In this document: positions 16,444 through 25,393 of the stretch, one piece after another
Layout of the letters: each line of letters starts with the position of its first letter
Numbering within the stretch: the first letter of the stretch is position 1
Source: Hymenobacter edaphi
Lineage (GTDB): Bacteria > Bacteroidota > Bacteroidia > Cytophagales > Hymenobacteraceae
Direction: 5' to 3'
Assembly (NCBI RefSeq): GCF_003258365.1
Contig: NZ_QHKM01000003.1
Span: forward strand, 124,001-188,000
DNA: 64,000 nucleotides
Translations under genes and position numbers: made by a program
The notes under the pieces: model-generated
What the model was told of the DNA's origin: nothing
Database searches by the model: none
What the model saw: the letters and a program-made list of their open reading frames with translations, nothing else

Positions 16444-16484
16444 CAAACCGGCCCCGCCAGCACGTAGCTGACGGGGCCGGTTTG
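16444..16484. terminator. Bidirectional terminator
   Basis: CAAACCGGCCCCG pairs with CGGGGCCGGTTTG, with an inner CAGC/GCTG pair and a 5-base loop. It separates the small lipoprotein gene from the convergent YncE-like gene. Confidence 0.8.
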
Positions 16485-16515
16485 CTGTAGTGGGGCAGGT
16501 CGCTGCGAACGAGCC

Positions 16516-17592
16516 TTAGCGGAACGAGACGGCGCTGGCCCCGATGCCCACCGTAAACGAGTCGACGGGCGCGTAGCTGGTATTGTAGCGCACGGCGCGG
16601 CCATCGGCCGAGAACGAGCCGGTAGCCAGGTACAGCTCGTTGTTGCTCGGGTCGACGCCGAAGCCGTTGAAGCTGCGGCGCAGCACCGGCGTGGCGGGCA
16701 GCGCCGTGGCGGTGGTGGCCAGGCGGTAAATACCCGAACCGTAGCGGTAGTAAAGCGCCGCGCGGTCGGACGACAGCTGCAACTCGGAGGGCCCGCCGGC
16801 CGGGAAAGCCAGGGTGGTCTGCACCGCGTACGGCGCCGTGGCGCTGAACCGGATCAGCGCGCCGGGTTCACTCGAGATGACGCTGTAAGTCGGAGCCGGC
16901 CCGTAGCGCGTGATGCCGTTACAGGCCACCCACACGTTGCCGGCGGCGTCCTGCACCAACGATTTTGGCCCCGCGGCCACCGTCAACGTCGATTCCACCT
17001 GCTTGGAGGTCAGGTCGATGACGCTGACCGTGTTTTCGTCGGAGTTCGGCACAAACAGCTTGGTGCCGGCCACCAGCGCCCGTTCCGGGTTGCGGCCGAC
17101 CGTCACGGTGCCGGTGACGGCATTGGTGTTCAGATCGATGATGGACACGCGGCCGGGCAGGTAGCCCGAAAACGATCCTTGCCACTCGGTCAGGTAGCCC
17201 GTGCTGCCGTTTGCGGCCAGGTAGCGCGGCTGCGAGCGGCCGTCGATGGTGGCCACGGCGTTGAACTTGGGCAGCTCCACCACTTCCACCTTGCCGCTGT
17301 TGTTCACCACCACGTAGCCCTTGTTGCCCACCACCGTCATCGACTGCACCACGTCGCCCACGGTGCGGCCGTTGGCCCGCTCAAACTGGTCTTTTTCCGA
17401 TTCTTTGGTTTCGCGGCGGTAGCCGCTCACCGAGCCGTTCGGGGTGCCGTACTGGCCCTGGTTCAGCACGTACACGTTGGCGTCGAGGGTCTTTTTTTCG
17501 GTTTCGTCTTTGCCGCAGCTGCTCAGCAGCGTGGCCGCCAGGGGCAGCATCAGCAGGGGCCGGAGGCGCGAGGCGAGGGGAGAGAAGTACAT
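16516..17592 (-). CDS. YncE-like beta-propeller lipoprotein, co-transcribed with the BtuB-like receptor
   Basis: A 358-residue lipoprotein: signal MYFSPLASRLRPLLMLPLAATLLSSC with lipobox LSSC at about residue 23-26. The rest consists of repeating beta blades with YVLNQGQYGTPNGSVSGY, GYVVVNNSGKVEVVELPKFN, VSIIDLNTNAVTGTVTVGRNPE, SVIDLTSKQVESTLTVAAGPKS, consistent with a seven-bladed YncE/DUF5074-like propeller. It follows the TonB-dependent receptor with a 27-base gap, both downstream of a cobalamin riboswitch. Such surface or periplasmic lipoproteins accompany BtuB in many Bacteroidota and probably help capture B12 or a cobamide; binding is inferred from context. Confidence 0.88.
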   Translation of the reverse strand: MYFSPLASRLRPLLMLPLAATLLSSCGKDETEKKTLDANVYVLNQGQYGTPNGSVSGYRRETKESEKDQFERANGRTVGDVVQSMTVVGNKGYVVVNNSGKVEVVELPKFNAVATIDGRSQPRYLAANGSTGYLTEWQGSFSGYLPGRVSIIDLNTNAVTGTVTVGRNPERALVAGTKLFVPNSDENTVSVIDLTSKQVESTLTVAAGPKSLVQDAAGNVWVACNGITRYGPAPTYSVISSEPGALIRFSATAPYAVQTTLAFPAGGPSELQLSSDRAALYYRYGSGIYRLATTATALPATPVLRRSFNGFGVDPSNNELYLATGSFSADGRAVRYNTSYAPVDSFTVGIGASAVSFR

Positions 17593-17619
17593 GGGTATGA
17601 TGGAAAGGTGAGTGACGAG

Positions 17620-19614
17620 TTAGTGCCAGGCCGCGCGCAGGCTCAGCGTGCCCGCCCGGGGCGGCATGGCCCGGAAGGCGTAGTTCTGGTAGCGGGCGTT
17701 GGCGAGGTTGTGGCCCTGCAGCAGGGCTGTCAGCTGCCAGCGGCCGCAGTGCCAGCGCCGCCCCACGCTGCCGTGCAGCAGGGCGTAGGCGGGCAGAAAG
17801 TCGGAGCCCGAGGCCGTGGTGAAGCGCTGGTCGGTGAAGGTGGCGGCCGTGGTCAGCAGCCAGCCGCGCCAGTCGTGGTCGGTGCTGAGCGAGGCGGTGT
17901 GCCGCGGCACGTACGCCAGCTGCACGCCCACCGGATCGGCGTCCTGAGCGTAACCGCGGCGTTTCTGGCTGTGGGTGAAGGCGTAGCCGGCCGAGGCGCG
18001 CAGCTGATAGGCGCCACGGCGCCACTGGGCCTGAGAGCTGGCTTCGAGGCCCTGGCTGCGCACCTCGCGCAGGTTCTGCGGCGTCCAGGTGCCGCCGGCG
18101 TCGGGCAGCCACTGCACCCAGTTGTCCACCAGCAGGCGGTAGGCCGTCAGGTCGGCCTGCAGGCTGAGCTGGGCGCCGGGCAGGGCCTCGTAGTGCAGCC
18201 CTGCCTCACCGCCGACGCTGGTTTCGGGCAGCAGGTCGGGGTTGCCGCCGGGGCGCCAGTACCGCTCGTTCAGGGTGGGGGCGCGGTAGCTGCGGGCGGC
18301 GCTGGCCTTCAACCACAGCTGCTGCCGGGCCGTGCGCCAAGCCTGCCACTCGGCGCCGGCCGTGGGCGCCAGCGGCGGCCGGCGGCCGGGCAGCGCCGCC
18401 TGGCGCGCATTCAGCGTGAGGCGCAGCCGGGCCGAAGGGTCGTAGCGCAGCAGCGCGAAGCCGGCGTAGCGCTGCTCCGCCACCGGGCGGCGGTAGCCGT
18501 CGACGCGGGCTGCGAAGTGCTGGGCTTCGGCCCCGAGGCGCAGGCTGAGGGTGGGCCGCCACTGCCAGGTGTGCTCCAGCTGGGCCTGCCGCACGCTGCT
18601 GCGCGAGTGGCTGGTGCGGAGCTGGTCGTTCTGGTAGTCGATCAGGTCGCCAAACCAGGCGACCCGCACGCTGGTTTCGCCGCGGGCGGCGCGCCGGCGG
18701 TAGCCCAGCACCGCGCGGGCGCTCTGGTCCCGCTCGCGGGCGTGGGTGTTGCTGGAGCCGATGGCGGGCTGAATCTGCCGGTTGGCGTCGGTGAGCCAGA
18801 GCGCGGCCGTCACCTCACCGCGCGGCCCGGCCTGCACCGTTACGTCCTGCTGCAGGCTGCTCTGGGTGAGGGCCGCGTTTTCCTGACGCCGCCGCACCTC
18901 GCCCCGCAGCTCCCGGCTGTAGTAATAGAAGTCGTTATCGGCCTGCCGCACCAGAAAGCTGGTGCGCACGGCCACGCGGGCGTCGCGCTGGCTGCCGCTG
19001 AAGCTGAAGGCCCGGGCGCCGAAGCTGCCCGCCTCGGCCGCCGCGCTGACCTGCGTGCCCGCCGGCGCCGCGGCCGCGCCCAGCACCACTGCTCCGCCCA
19101 CCGCGCCAGTACCGTAAAGCGCCGCCGCGGGGCCGTGCTGCACGTCCACGCGGCCCAGGCCAGCTACCGGCAACAGGGAAAAATCCGCCTCGCCCAGCGT
19201 CGGAAAGTTCAGGTTGAAGCCGTGCCAGAGCACCGCCGTGTGCCGCGCCGAAGTGCCCCGAATCGACAGCGAAGCCAGCTGCCCGGGTCCGTAAGTGCGC
19301 AGATACAGCGGCGTGCGGCCCGACAGCGCATCGGCCACCGTGCCGCCCTGGTAGGGGGCCAGCGCGGCCGAATCGAGGGAGGTGAAGCGGCTGCCGGCGG
19401 CGTAGCGCGCGGGCCGCAGGGCCTGCACCTGCACCGCCGGCAGCACGTGCCGAACCGAATCGGCGGCGGGGCGGCCCGACTGCGCCCACGCCGGCGCGAG
19501 GCCGCTGCCGAGCAGCAGCGCCAGCCAGCCGCGATGGAGCGCGGCGCAGAAACGGGGAGCGTACAACCGAACCAAAGTTTTCGTAGCCGAAAAATTCGGT
19601 TCAGAACCAGGCAT
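17620..19614 (-). CDS. btuB: TonB-dependent receptor, probable cobalamin (BtuB-like) transporter
   Basis: A 664-residue TonB-dependent outer-membrane receptor. Signal peptide-like N-terminus (WLALLLGSGLAPAWAQ), then a candidate TonB box (LPAVQVQAL) at about 58-66, a plug domain (about 75-190: YQGGTVADALSGRTPLYLRTYGPGQLASLSIRGTSARHTAVLWHGF; GRVDVQHGPAAALYGTGAVGGAVVLG), and a 22-strand-type barrel ending QNYAFRAMPPRAGTLSLRAAW with C-terminal aromatic residue. Control by a cobalamin riboswitch just upstream, and the YncE-like lipoprotein downstream, point to vitamin B12 or corrinoid import. BtuB identity is from context and general family pattern, not from residue-level comparison. The gene is slightly longer than E. 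coli BtuB. Confidence 0.9.
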   Translation of the reverse strand: MPGSEPNFSATKTLVRLYAPRFCAALHRGWLALLLGSGLAPAWAQSGRPAADSVRHVLPAVQVQALRPARYAAGSRFTSLDSAALAPYQGGTVADALSGRTPLYLRTYGPGQLASLSIRGTSARHTAVLWHGFNLNFPTLGEADFSLLPVAGLGRVDVQHGPAAALYGTGAVGGAVVLGAAAAPAGTQVSAAAEAGSFGARAFSFSGSQRDARVAVRTSFLVRQADNDFYYYSRELRGEVRRRQENAALTQSSLQQDVTVQAGPRGEVTAALWLTDANRQIQPAIGSSNTHARERDQSARAVLGYRRRAARGETSVRVAWFGDLIDYQNDQLRTSHSRSSVRQAQLEHTWQWRPTLSLRLGAEAQHFAARVDGYRRPVAEQRYAGFALLRYDPSARLRLTLNARQAALPGRRPPLAPTAGAEWQAWRTARQQLWLKASAARSYRAPTLNERYWRPGGNPDLLPETSVGGEAGLHYEALPGAQLSLQADLTAYRLLVDNWVQWLPDAGGTWTPQNLREVRSQGLEASSQAQWRRGAYQLRASAGYAFTHSQKRRGYAQDADPVGVQLAYVPRHTASLSTDHDWRGWLLTTAATFTDQRFTTASGSDFLPAYALLHGSVGRRWHCGRWQLTALLQGHNLANARYQNYAFRAMPPRAGTLSLRAAWH

Positions 19615-19739
19615 GCGGCCGCGGGGGCTACGTACCGGGCTGAGGCAGAATCAGGGAAGCCGGGCCCGCCGCCTGACGACGACGCAGCCCAATAATGATT
19701 CATTCTCCGCCCGTCCTCCGCAGGCGCCGAACACTAAGA

Positions 19740-19928
19740 TGCGCACGGGCAGGTCTCCTGACTTGCTTCGCGCCGGGCGGCCTTCCCATTCCTCCGCCGG
19801 TCGGGTCGACCGGCATCAGCGGAACAGTGGCGAGGTGGGCCCGGCGCATGATGGAAGCTTACAGTTGCGGGGACAGCTGCCGAATTTCACGGCATTCCCT
19901 TTTCAGCCGCGCCCCCCGATTGGGGTCT
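19740..19928 (-). promoter_or_regulatory. Cobalamin riboswitch
   Basis: Read on the minus strand the sequence carries the diagnostic blocks of the B12 riboswitch: AAAAGGGAATGCCGTGAAATTC, then the core CAGCTGTCCCCGCAACTGTAAGC (B12 box part), GCCACTG, GGGAAGG, and GTCAGGAGACCTGCC. It precedes the BtuB-like receptor by about 125 bases. Cobalamin binding should reduce expression of the receptor and propeller genes. Ends are approximate. Confidence 0.93.
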
Positions 19929-19954
19929 GGCCACCCATGCGTGGGGCAAAGATA

Positions 19955-20001
19955 ACCACGGATTCGACGGATTTTGCGGATTCCACGGATTTTGTAGGCG
20001 G
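19955..20001. repeat. ACCACGGATT interspersed repeat, copy 2
   Basis: About 47 bases with the same order of motifs as 12038-12086: ACCACGGATT, CGGATTTT, CGGATTCCACGGATTTTG, GTAGGCGG. It lies upstream of the riboswitch promoter region and before the DNA glycosylase gene. Confidence 0.75.
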
Positions 20002-20093
20002 TTGCCGATCGGTTCTTGTTGCTTGTCAGTAGGTTGGTATATGTGCCGCAACTGCTGCGGCCAGCCGGAGCGGATTTTGGCCGTACAAGGCGC

Positions 20094-20693
20094 ATGAAAC
20101 TCCCGCTTGCCTACTACCGGCAGCCCGATGTGGTGGCCCTCGCCCGCGACCTGGTGGGCAAATACCTCTTTAGTTGCATCGACGGCGTGCTGACCGGCGG
20201 CCGCATCGTCGAAACCGAAGCCTACGCCCACCTCGACGACCAGGCCTGCCACTCCCACCTCGGCCGCTTCACCAAGCGCACCCGGGTGATGTACGAAGCC
20301 GGCGGCGTAGCCTACGTGTACCTGATCTACGGGCGCTACGCCCTGTTCAACATCATCACCAACGTGGCCGGCAAGGCCGACGCCGTGCTCATTCGCGGCC
20401 TGGAGCCCACCGAAGGGCTGGCCGAAATGCAGCTGCGCCGCGGCCTGGCGCAACCGGCCCGCAACCTCACCGCCGGTCCCGGCCTGCTCACCCAGGCCCT
20501 CGGCATCGGCGTGCCGCACTACGGCACCGACCTCACCGGCAACCTCATCTGGCTCGAAGACCGACAGGAGCCCGTGGCCGCCGCCGACATCGTCGCCAGC
20601 CCCCGCGTCGGTATCGACTACGCCGGCGCCGACGCCGCCCTGCCGTGGCGCTTCCGTCTGAAAGGCAGCCCCTGGACCAGCCCGGCGAAGTGA
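20094..20693 (+). CDS. mpg: DNA-3-methyladenine glycosylase (AAG/MPG family)
   Basis: A 199-residue monofunctional glycosylase that removes alkylated purines from DNA. The ATG at 20094 gives MKLPLAYYRQPDVVALARDLVGKYL, the usual start; an open upstream frame lacks character. Typical motifs are GGRIVETEAYAHLDDQACHS (with the catalytic Glu in ETEAY), RTRVMYEAGGVAYVYLIYG, FNIITNVAGKADAVLIRGLEP, and LTAGPGLLTQALGI. All active-site elements of the family are present and length is normal. It is convergent with the methyltransferase downstream. Confidence 0.95.
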   Translation: MKLPLAYYRQPDVVALARDLVGKYLFSCIDGVLTGGRIVETEAYAHLDDQACHSHLGRFTKRTRVMYEAGGVAYVYLIYGRYALFNIITNVAGKADAVLIRGLEPTEGLAEMQLRRGLAQPARNLTAGPGLLTQALGIGVPHYGTDLTGNLIWLEDRQEPVAAADIVASPRVGIDYAGADAALPWRFRLKGSPWTSPAK

Positions 20694-20741
20694 GCTGGTG
20701 ATTAGTGACTTGGTGCGTTAACGTTCGAAGGGCTTGAATGC

Positions 20742-20780
20742 GCAAACGGCCCCGGCAGCCAATGCCGCCGGAGCCGTTGC
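20742..20780. terminator. Imperfect GC-rich hairpin between convergent genes
   Basis: GCAAACGGCCCCGGC pairs, with one bulge and a G-T pair, with GCCGGAGCCGTTGC. It lies between the glycosylase and the convergent methyltransferase, where a shared terminator is expected, but a T-run is missing. Confidence 0.45.
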
Positions 20781-20843
20781 CATGTTATTGATGCCGGCGC
20801 TAACGCTGCCCAAACAACAACTCACTATATCACCACCTCACCG

Positions 20844-22040
20844 CTACGGCGCCAGCCGGTCACACACCAGCACGATCAGGCGGCCGGTGAGGTCGGTGGT
20901 GGCCATCAGGTAGGTGGTGCCGCCCTCGCGGATGCCCGTGCGGTGGCGGAAATCGGCCACCGAGTCGGGGAAGTTGCGGGTGGTGACGTGGGCACGCTGC
21001 TCGGGCCCGAGGTGACTCAGCAGCTCCTTTTTGTCGTAGCGGCACACGGCCCGGCAGCGGAAGATGCGGCCGGGAAAGTCCTCGCGCAGCTGGTTGGACG
21101 TGTAGAGGTGGCTGTGCTGGTGCAGCTTCAATAGGCTGAAGCTGGTGCCGATGCTCTTGAAGCTGCCGGCCTTGAGCACCGCCACGTTGGGTTCGTAGAT
21201 GTAATCCTGCGGTTCGGCATAGCGTGGCACGGCTTTCGTCTCCCGGGTGCGGTTCGAGCGGAAGGTTTGTTCCCGCCCATCGCGCAACAGGTTTACCGTC
21301 AGGCGCTCCGGGTCCACGGCGGGCTCCTGGCCCAGCTCGTAGAGCACTTCCTTGCACTCGTTATCCACGGCCACCACCCAGAGGCGGCGCACGCGGCCCA
21401 GCTCCTGAATGGCCTGTTCCACGTCGAGCATGGGCGAGGTCTTGAGCAGCACGCGCTCGGCCTTGCGCAGCAGCAGCGGCAGCAGGCGCACCACGTCCGG
21501 CTCGCAGTCGGCCAGGCGGAAAATCTTCTTGTCGGCGGTGTCGCGGCGGGCCGGGTCGAGGTACAGCCAATCGAAGTGCCCATCGGGCTGCTCGCGCAGC
21601 CACGCGGCGGCGTCGCCCACGTGCAGGTGCACGTTGGGCACGTCGAGCACCTCGAGGTTGTGGCGCACCACTTCCACCAGCTGCGCGTTGCGCTCCACAT
21701 AGTGCACTTCCTGCACGCTGCGGGCAAAGTGGCTGCTATCGACGCCGAAGCCGCCGGTGAGGTCGGCCAGGCGGGTGCCGCTTACCAGGGAGGCCTTGAA
21801 CGTGGCCGTGCGGGCCGACGAAGCCTGCTCCACCGACAGCGCGGGCGGAAATACCAGGTCGGGGTTGGCGGCCCAGGCGGGCAGCTTGGTCTTGGCCTTC
21901 TGGCGGGCCTGAATCTGGCGTACCAGCTCGGGTACGGGTAGATTGGGGTAACGGCGGGCCTGCAGGGCCAGCTTGGCGGGGTCGTCGTGCAGGTGCTCGG
22001 CTACGTATTGCCGGGCGGCCGCCGACAGAGAAACGTCCAT
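20844..22040 (-). CDS. Class I SAM-dependent methyltransferase with THUMP-like C-terminal domain
   Basis: A 398-residue protein; ATG at 22040. The N-terminal 90 residues are helical (ARQYVAEHLHDDPAKLALQARRYPNLPVPELVRQIQARQ). A Rossmann methyltransferase core follows: motif I LADLTGGFGVDSSHFA, VHYVERNAQLVEVVRHNLEVL, and WLYLDPARRDTADKK at about 160. The C-terminal part (RAVCRYDKKELLSHLGPEQRAHVTTRNFPDSVADFRHRTGIREGGTTYLMATT) matches the THUMP-like domain found with such enzymes in Bacteroidota. The likely target is RNA, but the exact residue is unknown. Confidence 0.85.
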   Translation of the reverse strand: MDVSLSAAARQYVAEHLHDDPAKLALQARRYPNLPVPELVRQIQARQKAKTKLPAWAANPDLVFPPALSVEQASSARTATFKASLVSGTRLADLTGGFGVDSSHFARSVQEVHYVERNAQLVEVVRHNLEVLDVPNVHLHVGDAAAWLREQPDGHFDWLYLDPARRDTADKKIFRLADCEPDVVRLLPLLLRKAERVLLKTSPMLDVEQAIQELGRVRRLWVVAVDNECKEVLYELGQEPAVDPERLTVNLLRDGREQTFRSNRTRETKAVPRYAEPQDYIYEPNVAVLKAGSFKSIGTSFSLLKLHQHSHLYTSNQLREDFPGRIFRCRAVCRYDKKELLSHLGPEQRAHVTTRNFPDSVADFRHRTGIREGGTTYLMATTDLTGRLIVLVCDRLAP

Positions 22041-22086
22041 CACAACGGTAAGATAGCGCCTGAAAGGCGCAAAGGTAGGGGTGGGA

Positions 22087-22701
22087 CTAGCGCAGCGTCC
22101 AGCCCACCAGCAGCTGCGGCCGGCCCGTGGGGGCCGTCACGCCGAGCAGGTCGGGCATGGCTCGCTCCATTCCCATACGGCGCGCGGCCGGCGAAGTCGC
22201 ATTCTGGGCTTCCACCGCGCGGATAAAATGCTCGTTGGTGTGGCGCGTGATAAACGAATTGGCAATCAGGCTGACCACGGCCACGCCGATGGCGGCTTTC
22301 TGCGGGCCGCTGAAGTACTGCGGCTTATCGGCGCTGAACACCTGCTGGGCGTACAGCCCAGCCGAGCCCACAAACACGGCCCGCTCGGCCAGATGCAGCC
22401 AGCGCTGCCGACGGTAGCGGTCGAGGCTGGCAATGGCCTGCTCGTCGACGAGGTAAGGGCGCAGACGCTGGCCGAAGAAGCCCGCGTTCTTGTACTGCTC
22501 ACCGCCGCCGGTGGTAAACCAGAAATTTTTTTGCACGCCGTTCAGGCCGCGGTCCTGGTCTTCGGGGCTCAGGCGGATGCTGGTACCCGGTGCAACCGGC
22601 GTCTGCTGGGCCAGGGCCGGAGCCGCGGCGCCAAACAGCAAGGGCAAGAAGAGAGCAGCGGCGCGCAGGCGCAGCGGTTTCAGCAGGGCGGTAGACGTCA
22701 T
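22087..22701 (-). CDS. Exported protein, function unknown
   Basis: A 204-residue protein with a signal peptide (LRLRAAALFLPLLFGAAAPALAQ, cleavage near residue 31). The mature region has a DQDRGLNGVQKNFWFTTGGGEQYKNAGFFGQRLRPYL segment, then two weakly hydrophobic stretches (AVFVGSAGLYAQQVF and AAIGVAVVSLIANSFI). It precedes the methyltransferase gene in the same direction with 46 bases between. No family recognised; probable envelope location. Confidence 0.7.
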   Translation of the reverse strand: MTSTALLKPLRLRAAALFLPLLFGAAAPALAQQTPVAPGTSIRLSPEDQDRGLNGVQKNFWFTTGGGEQYKNAGFFGQRLRPYLVDEQAIASLDRYRRQRWLHLAERAVFVGSAGLYAQQVFSADKPQYFSGPQKAAIGVAVVSLIANSFITRHTNEHFIRAVEAQNATSPAARRMGMERAMPDLLGVTAPTGRPQLLVGWTLR

Positions 22702-22822
22702 GCTACAAAGTTAATATTCAGGGACTCGGTTCCGTACAACTTCCGACGAACGGCCCAACCAAACCGACGAACGTTACGTTTTCACGCCCAACGCATGTGG
22801 TGTTCACTTAATTCCTTCCTTC

Positions 22823-23587
22823 ATGAACCACCCTCTGAAACGCATTGGTCACCTCCTGCTTCTGGCCGCAGTGCCCGCCACCATCCTCTCCAGCTGCGGC
22901 GGCGACGATGACCCGGACCCGGTAACGCCCACGCCCGATCAGGGCAAAGTAATGCTGGTGCACGCGGCGGCCGCCTCCAACGTGCAGGTCACGGCTTTCA
23001 TCAACGACGGCCAGGTCGGGCAGCTCAACTACGGGCAGAACAGCACCTACCTGAACGTGAATACCGGCACGCCCACGCTGCGCATCAACAACGGGAGCAC
23101 GGCGCTGGTTTCGCAGGGCTTAACCATTGCCAAGGACCAGAACTATTCGTCCTTCGCGTATTCGCCCTCGGCCACGATAGGAGCCACGCCTGCCATCCTC
23201 ACCGTCACCGACGACCTGGCGGCCCCGGCCTCGGGGCAGGCCAAAGTGCGCATCGTGCATCTGGCCGTCAATGCGCCGACGCCCGTGCGGCTGACCGTGC
23301 CCTCGGCCGTTCCCAGCACCCCCGGCACCGACATTTCGGGTGACGTTGCTTTCGGCGCGGCGTCTAATTTCTTCGCCATCAACGCCGGGCAGCTGAACCT
23401 GAACGTGACGGCCGCCGGTACGCCGCTGCGCACGACGGTGCTGGCCGTTGGCGACGGCTCGGGCTCGGGCACCGGCGTCAAAAACTACGAAGCCGGGAAA
23501 ATCTACACCATCCTGGTGCGCGGCATTGCCGGGTCCGGGGTGCCGGCCGCCCAGGCCGCGCAGGCCGTCATCATCCAAAACAACTAG
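22823..23587 (+). CDS. DUF4397-type lipoprotein
   Basis: A 254-residue lipoprotein: MNHPLKRIGHLLLLAAVPATILSSC with lipobox LSSC at about residue 25. The mature part is a beta-sandwich-like repeat: KVMLVHAAAASNVQVTAFINDGQ, QNSTYLNVNTGTPTLRINNGST, then QAKVRIVHLAVNAPTPVRLTV, as in DUF4397 proteins, which are abundant in the Bacteroidota cell surface. Function of the family is not known. The ATG at 22823 starts 120 bases after the divergent gene. Confidence 0.88.
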   Translation: MNHPLKRIGHLLLLAAVPATILSSCGGDDDPDPVTPTPDQGKVMLVHAAAASNVQVTAFINDGQVGQLNYGQNSTYLNVNTGTPTLRINNGSTALVSQGLTIAKDQNYSSFAYSPSATIGATPAILTVTDDLAAPASGQAKVRIVHLAVNAPTPVRLTVPSAVPSTPGTDISGDVAFGAASNFFAINAGQLNLNVTAAGTPLRTTVLAVGDGSGSGTGVKNYEAGKIYTILVRGIAGSGVPAAQAAQAVIIQNN

Positions 23588-23611
23588 GCAGACCTGCCGC
23601 TGACCAGATGC

Positions 23612-23642
23612 AAAAGCCCGGGCCCACGTCCGGGCTTTTGTT
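23612..23642 (+). terminator. Rho-independent terminator
   Basis: AAAAGCCCGG and CCGGGCTTTT close a small loop, followed by GTTAT. It ends the DUF4397 gene transcript. Confidence 0.85.
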
Positions 23643-23645
23643 ATA

Positions 23646-23677
23646 TTGGCTTACGCCGAACAAATCAGGTAACTTTG
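23646..23677 (+). promoter_or_regulatory. Promoter of ahcY
   Basis: TTGG (23646-23649), 20 bases, TAACTTTG (23670-23677), an exact TAnnTTTG -7 box; 31 bases before the start codon. Consistent with the Bacteroidota sigma-A consensus. Confidence 0.75.
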
Positions 23678-23708
23678 TACTTGTATTGCGACATTTCCAC
23701 GACTGACC

Positions 23709-25022
23709 ATGGTTGAGACCAAGACCTACGTACCGTATAAGGTAAAAGACATTTCGCTGGCCGAGTGGGGCCGCAAGGAAATCCGTTTGGCCGAAGCAGA
23801 AATGCCCGGTCTGATGGCCCTGCGCGCGCAGTACGGCGCCAGCAAGCCCCTGCAAGGTGCCCGCGTTGCCGGCTGTCTGCACATGACGATTCAAACGGCG
23901 GTGCTCATCGAGACGCTGCAGGCCCTGGGCGCCGAGGTGACCTGGTCGTCGTGCAACATCTTCTCGACGCAGGACCACGCCGCCGCGGCCATTGCCGCCG
24001 CCGGCACGGCCGTGTACGCCTGGAAGGGCATGAACGAAGAGGAGTTCAACTGGTGCATCGAGCAGACGCTGTACTTCGGCGAGGAGCGCCAGCCGCTGAA
24101 CATGATCCTGGACGACGGCGGTGACCTGACCAACATGGTGCTGGACCGCTTCCCCGAGCTGGTGAGCGGCATCCGCGGCATCTCGGAAGAAACGACCACC
24201 GGCGTGCTGCGCCTCGTGGAGCGCATGAAAGCCGGCAAGCTGCCCCTGCCCGCCATCAACATCAACGACTCGGTTACCAAGTCGAAGTTTGACAACAAGT
24301 ACGGCTGCAAAGAGTCGGCCGTGGACGCTATCCGCCGCGCTACCGACGTGATGATGGCTGGCAAAATTGCCGTGGTAGCCGGTTACGGCGACGTAGGAAA
24401 AGGCACCGCCGCCTCGTTGCAGGGCGCCGGCGCCCGCGTCATCGTGACGGAAATTGACCCGATCTGCGCCCTGCAGGCCGCCATGGACGGCTTCGCGGTG
24501 AAGAAGATGAGCAACGCCATCAAGGAGGCCGACATCGTCATCACCACCACTGGCAACTGCGACATCGTGCGCGAAGAGCACTTTCGCGCGCTGAAGGACA
24601 AGGCCATCGTCTGCAACATCGGCCACTTCGACGACGAAATCGACATGGCCTGGCTGAACAAGAACTACGGCCACACCAAGGACACGGTGAAGCCGCAGGT
24701 GGACCTCTACACCATCGACGGCAAAGAGGTGATTATCCTCGCCGAAGGCCGCCTGGTGAACCTGGGCTGCGCCACCGGCCACCCCTCGTTCGTGATGTCC
24801 AACTCGTTTACGAATCAGACGCTGGCGCAGCTGGAGCTGTGGCAGAACCACGACCAGTACGAGAACAAGGTGTACACCCTGCCCAAGCACCTCGACGAGA
24901 TGGTAGCCCGCCTGCACCTCGCCAAAATCGGCGTGGAGCTGGACGAGCTGACGCCCAAGCAGGCTGACTACATCAAAGTACCGGTGGAAGGCCCGTTTAA
25001 ATCGGACCTGTACCGCTACTAG
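23709..25022 (+). CDS. ahcY: Adenosylhomocysteinase
   Basis: S-adenosylhomocysteine hydrolase, 437 residues, which splits SAH to adenosine and homocysteine in the methyl cycle, using bound NAD. Motifs: [27 protein letters not shown], the NAD-binding [13 protein letters not shown] (about 220), [38 protein letters not shown] and the C-terminal KSDLYRY. Normal length. It is a single-gene unit with its own promoter and a strong terminator. It supports the SAM-using enzymes in this window, for example the methyltransferases and radical SAM protein, by removing their inhibitory product. Confidence 0.98.
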   Translation: MVETKTYVPYKVKDISLAEWGRKEIRLAEAEMPGLMALRAQYGASKPLQGARVAGCLHMTIQTAVLIETLQALGAEVTWSSCNIFSTQDHAAAAIAAAGTAVYAWKGMNEEEFNWCIEQTLYFGEERQPLNMILDDGGDLTNMVLDRFPELVSGIRGISEETTTGVLRLVERMKAGKLPLPAININDSVTKSKFDNKYGCKESAVDAIRRATDVMMAGKIAVVAGYGDVGKGTAASLQGAGARVIVTEIDPICALQAAMDGFAVKKMSNAIKEADIVITTTGNCDIVREEHFRALKDKAIVCNIGHFDDEIDMAWLNKNYGHTKDTVKPQVDLYTIDGKEVIILAEGRLVNLGCATGHPSFVMSNSFTNQTLAQLELWQNHDQYENKVYTLPKHLDEMVARLHLAKIGVELDELTPKQADYIKVPVEGPFKSDLYRY

Positions 25023-25040
25023 GCCGTTCGAAGCCTGATG

Positions 25041-25080
25041 AGAAAGCCCCGCCGGAGCAATCCGGCGGGGCTTTCTTTAT
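25041..25080 (+). terminator. Terminator of ahcY
   Basis: A 15-bp stem AGAAAGCCCCGCCGG/CCGGCGGGGCTTTCT with loop AGCAAT, followed by TTAT. It starts 19 bases after the stop. Confidence 0.9.
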
Positions 25081-25081
25081 T

Positions 25082-25123
25082 CCGCCGGCTGATGCCAGGA
25101 CACGCCCTGGCATCAGCCGGCGG
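25082..25123. repeat. Second, perfect hairpin after the ahcY terminator
   Basis: CCGCCGGCTGATGCCAGG pairs perfectly with its complement across a 6-base loop (18-bp stem). It starts almost where the first hairpin ends, as in the pair at 5227-5314. Confidence 0.7.
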
Positions 25124-25393
25124 TGAGCCGTAGAACGGGATTTATAGAATCGTGCTACCGTTCCGGCTCGGTTACGTCCTCATCCGCACTATGCGGGCCC
25201 CAGGACGTCACAGTCGGGTAGTAGGTGGTGGAGCGGCCCCGGCCTTTGTGCCTACGGAGCCGCGTTGCCCCGTACGCCGCCGGTTCAGCAGAACGGACCG
25301 TGCCTTGAAAGCAGAGGTAGCCCCGACGCCGTCCAGGCCTGTTGATGAACTGTGCTGGCCGGTTGGATGAGGCAGAAAGAGTGAAATCCAGTG
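25124..25393. other. Intergenic stretch, no recognised gene
   Basis: About 270 bases without a recognisable coding frame. The segment GTGCTACCGTT occurs at about 25152 and again at 25391, the second copy at the end of the downstream gene; it may mark a small duplication. Confidence 0.4.

Noticed and set aside
17179-19695. An 838-residue plus-strand open frame opposite the TonB-dependent receptor
   Set aside because: Repetitive His/Gly/Ala-rich composition of a shadow frame, while the minus strand encodes a full receptor with signal peptide, plug and barrel.
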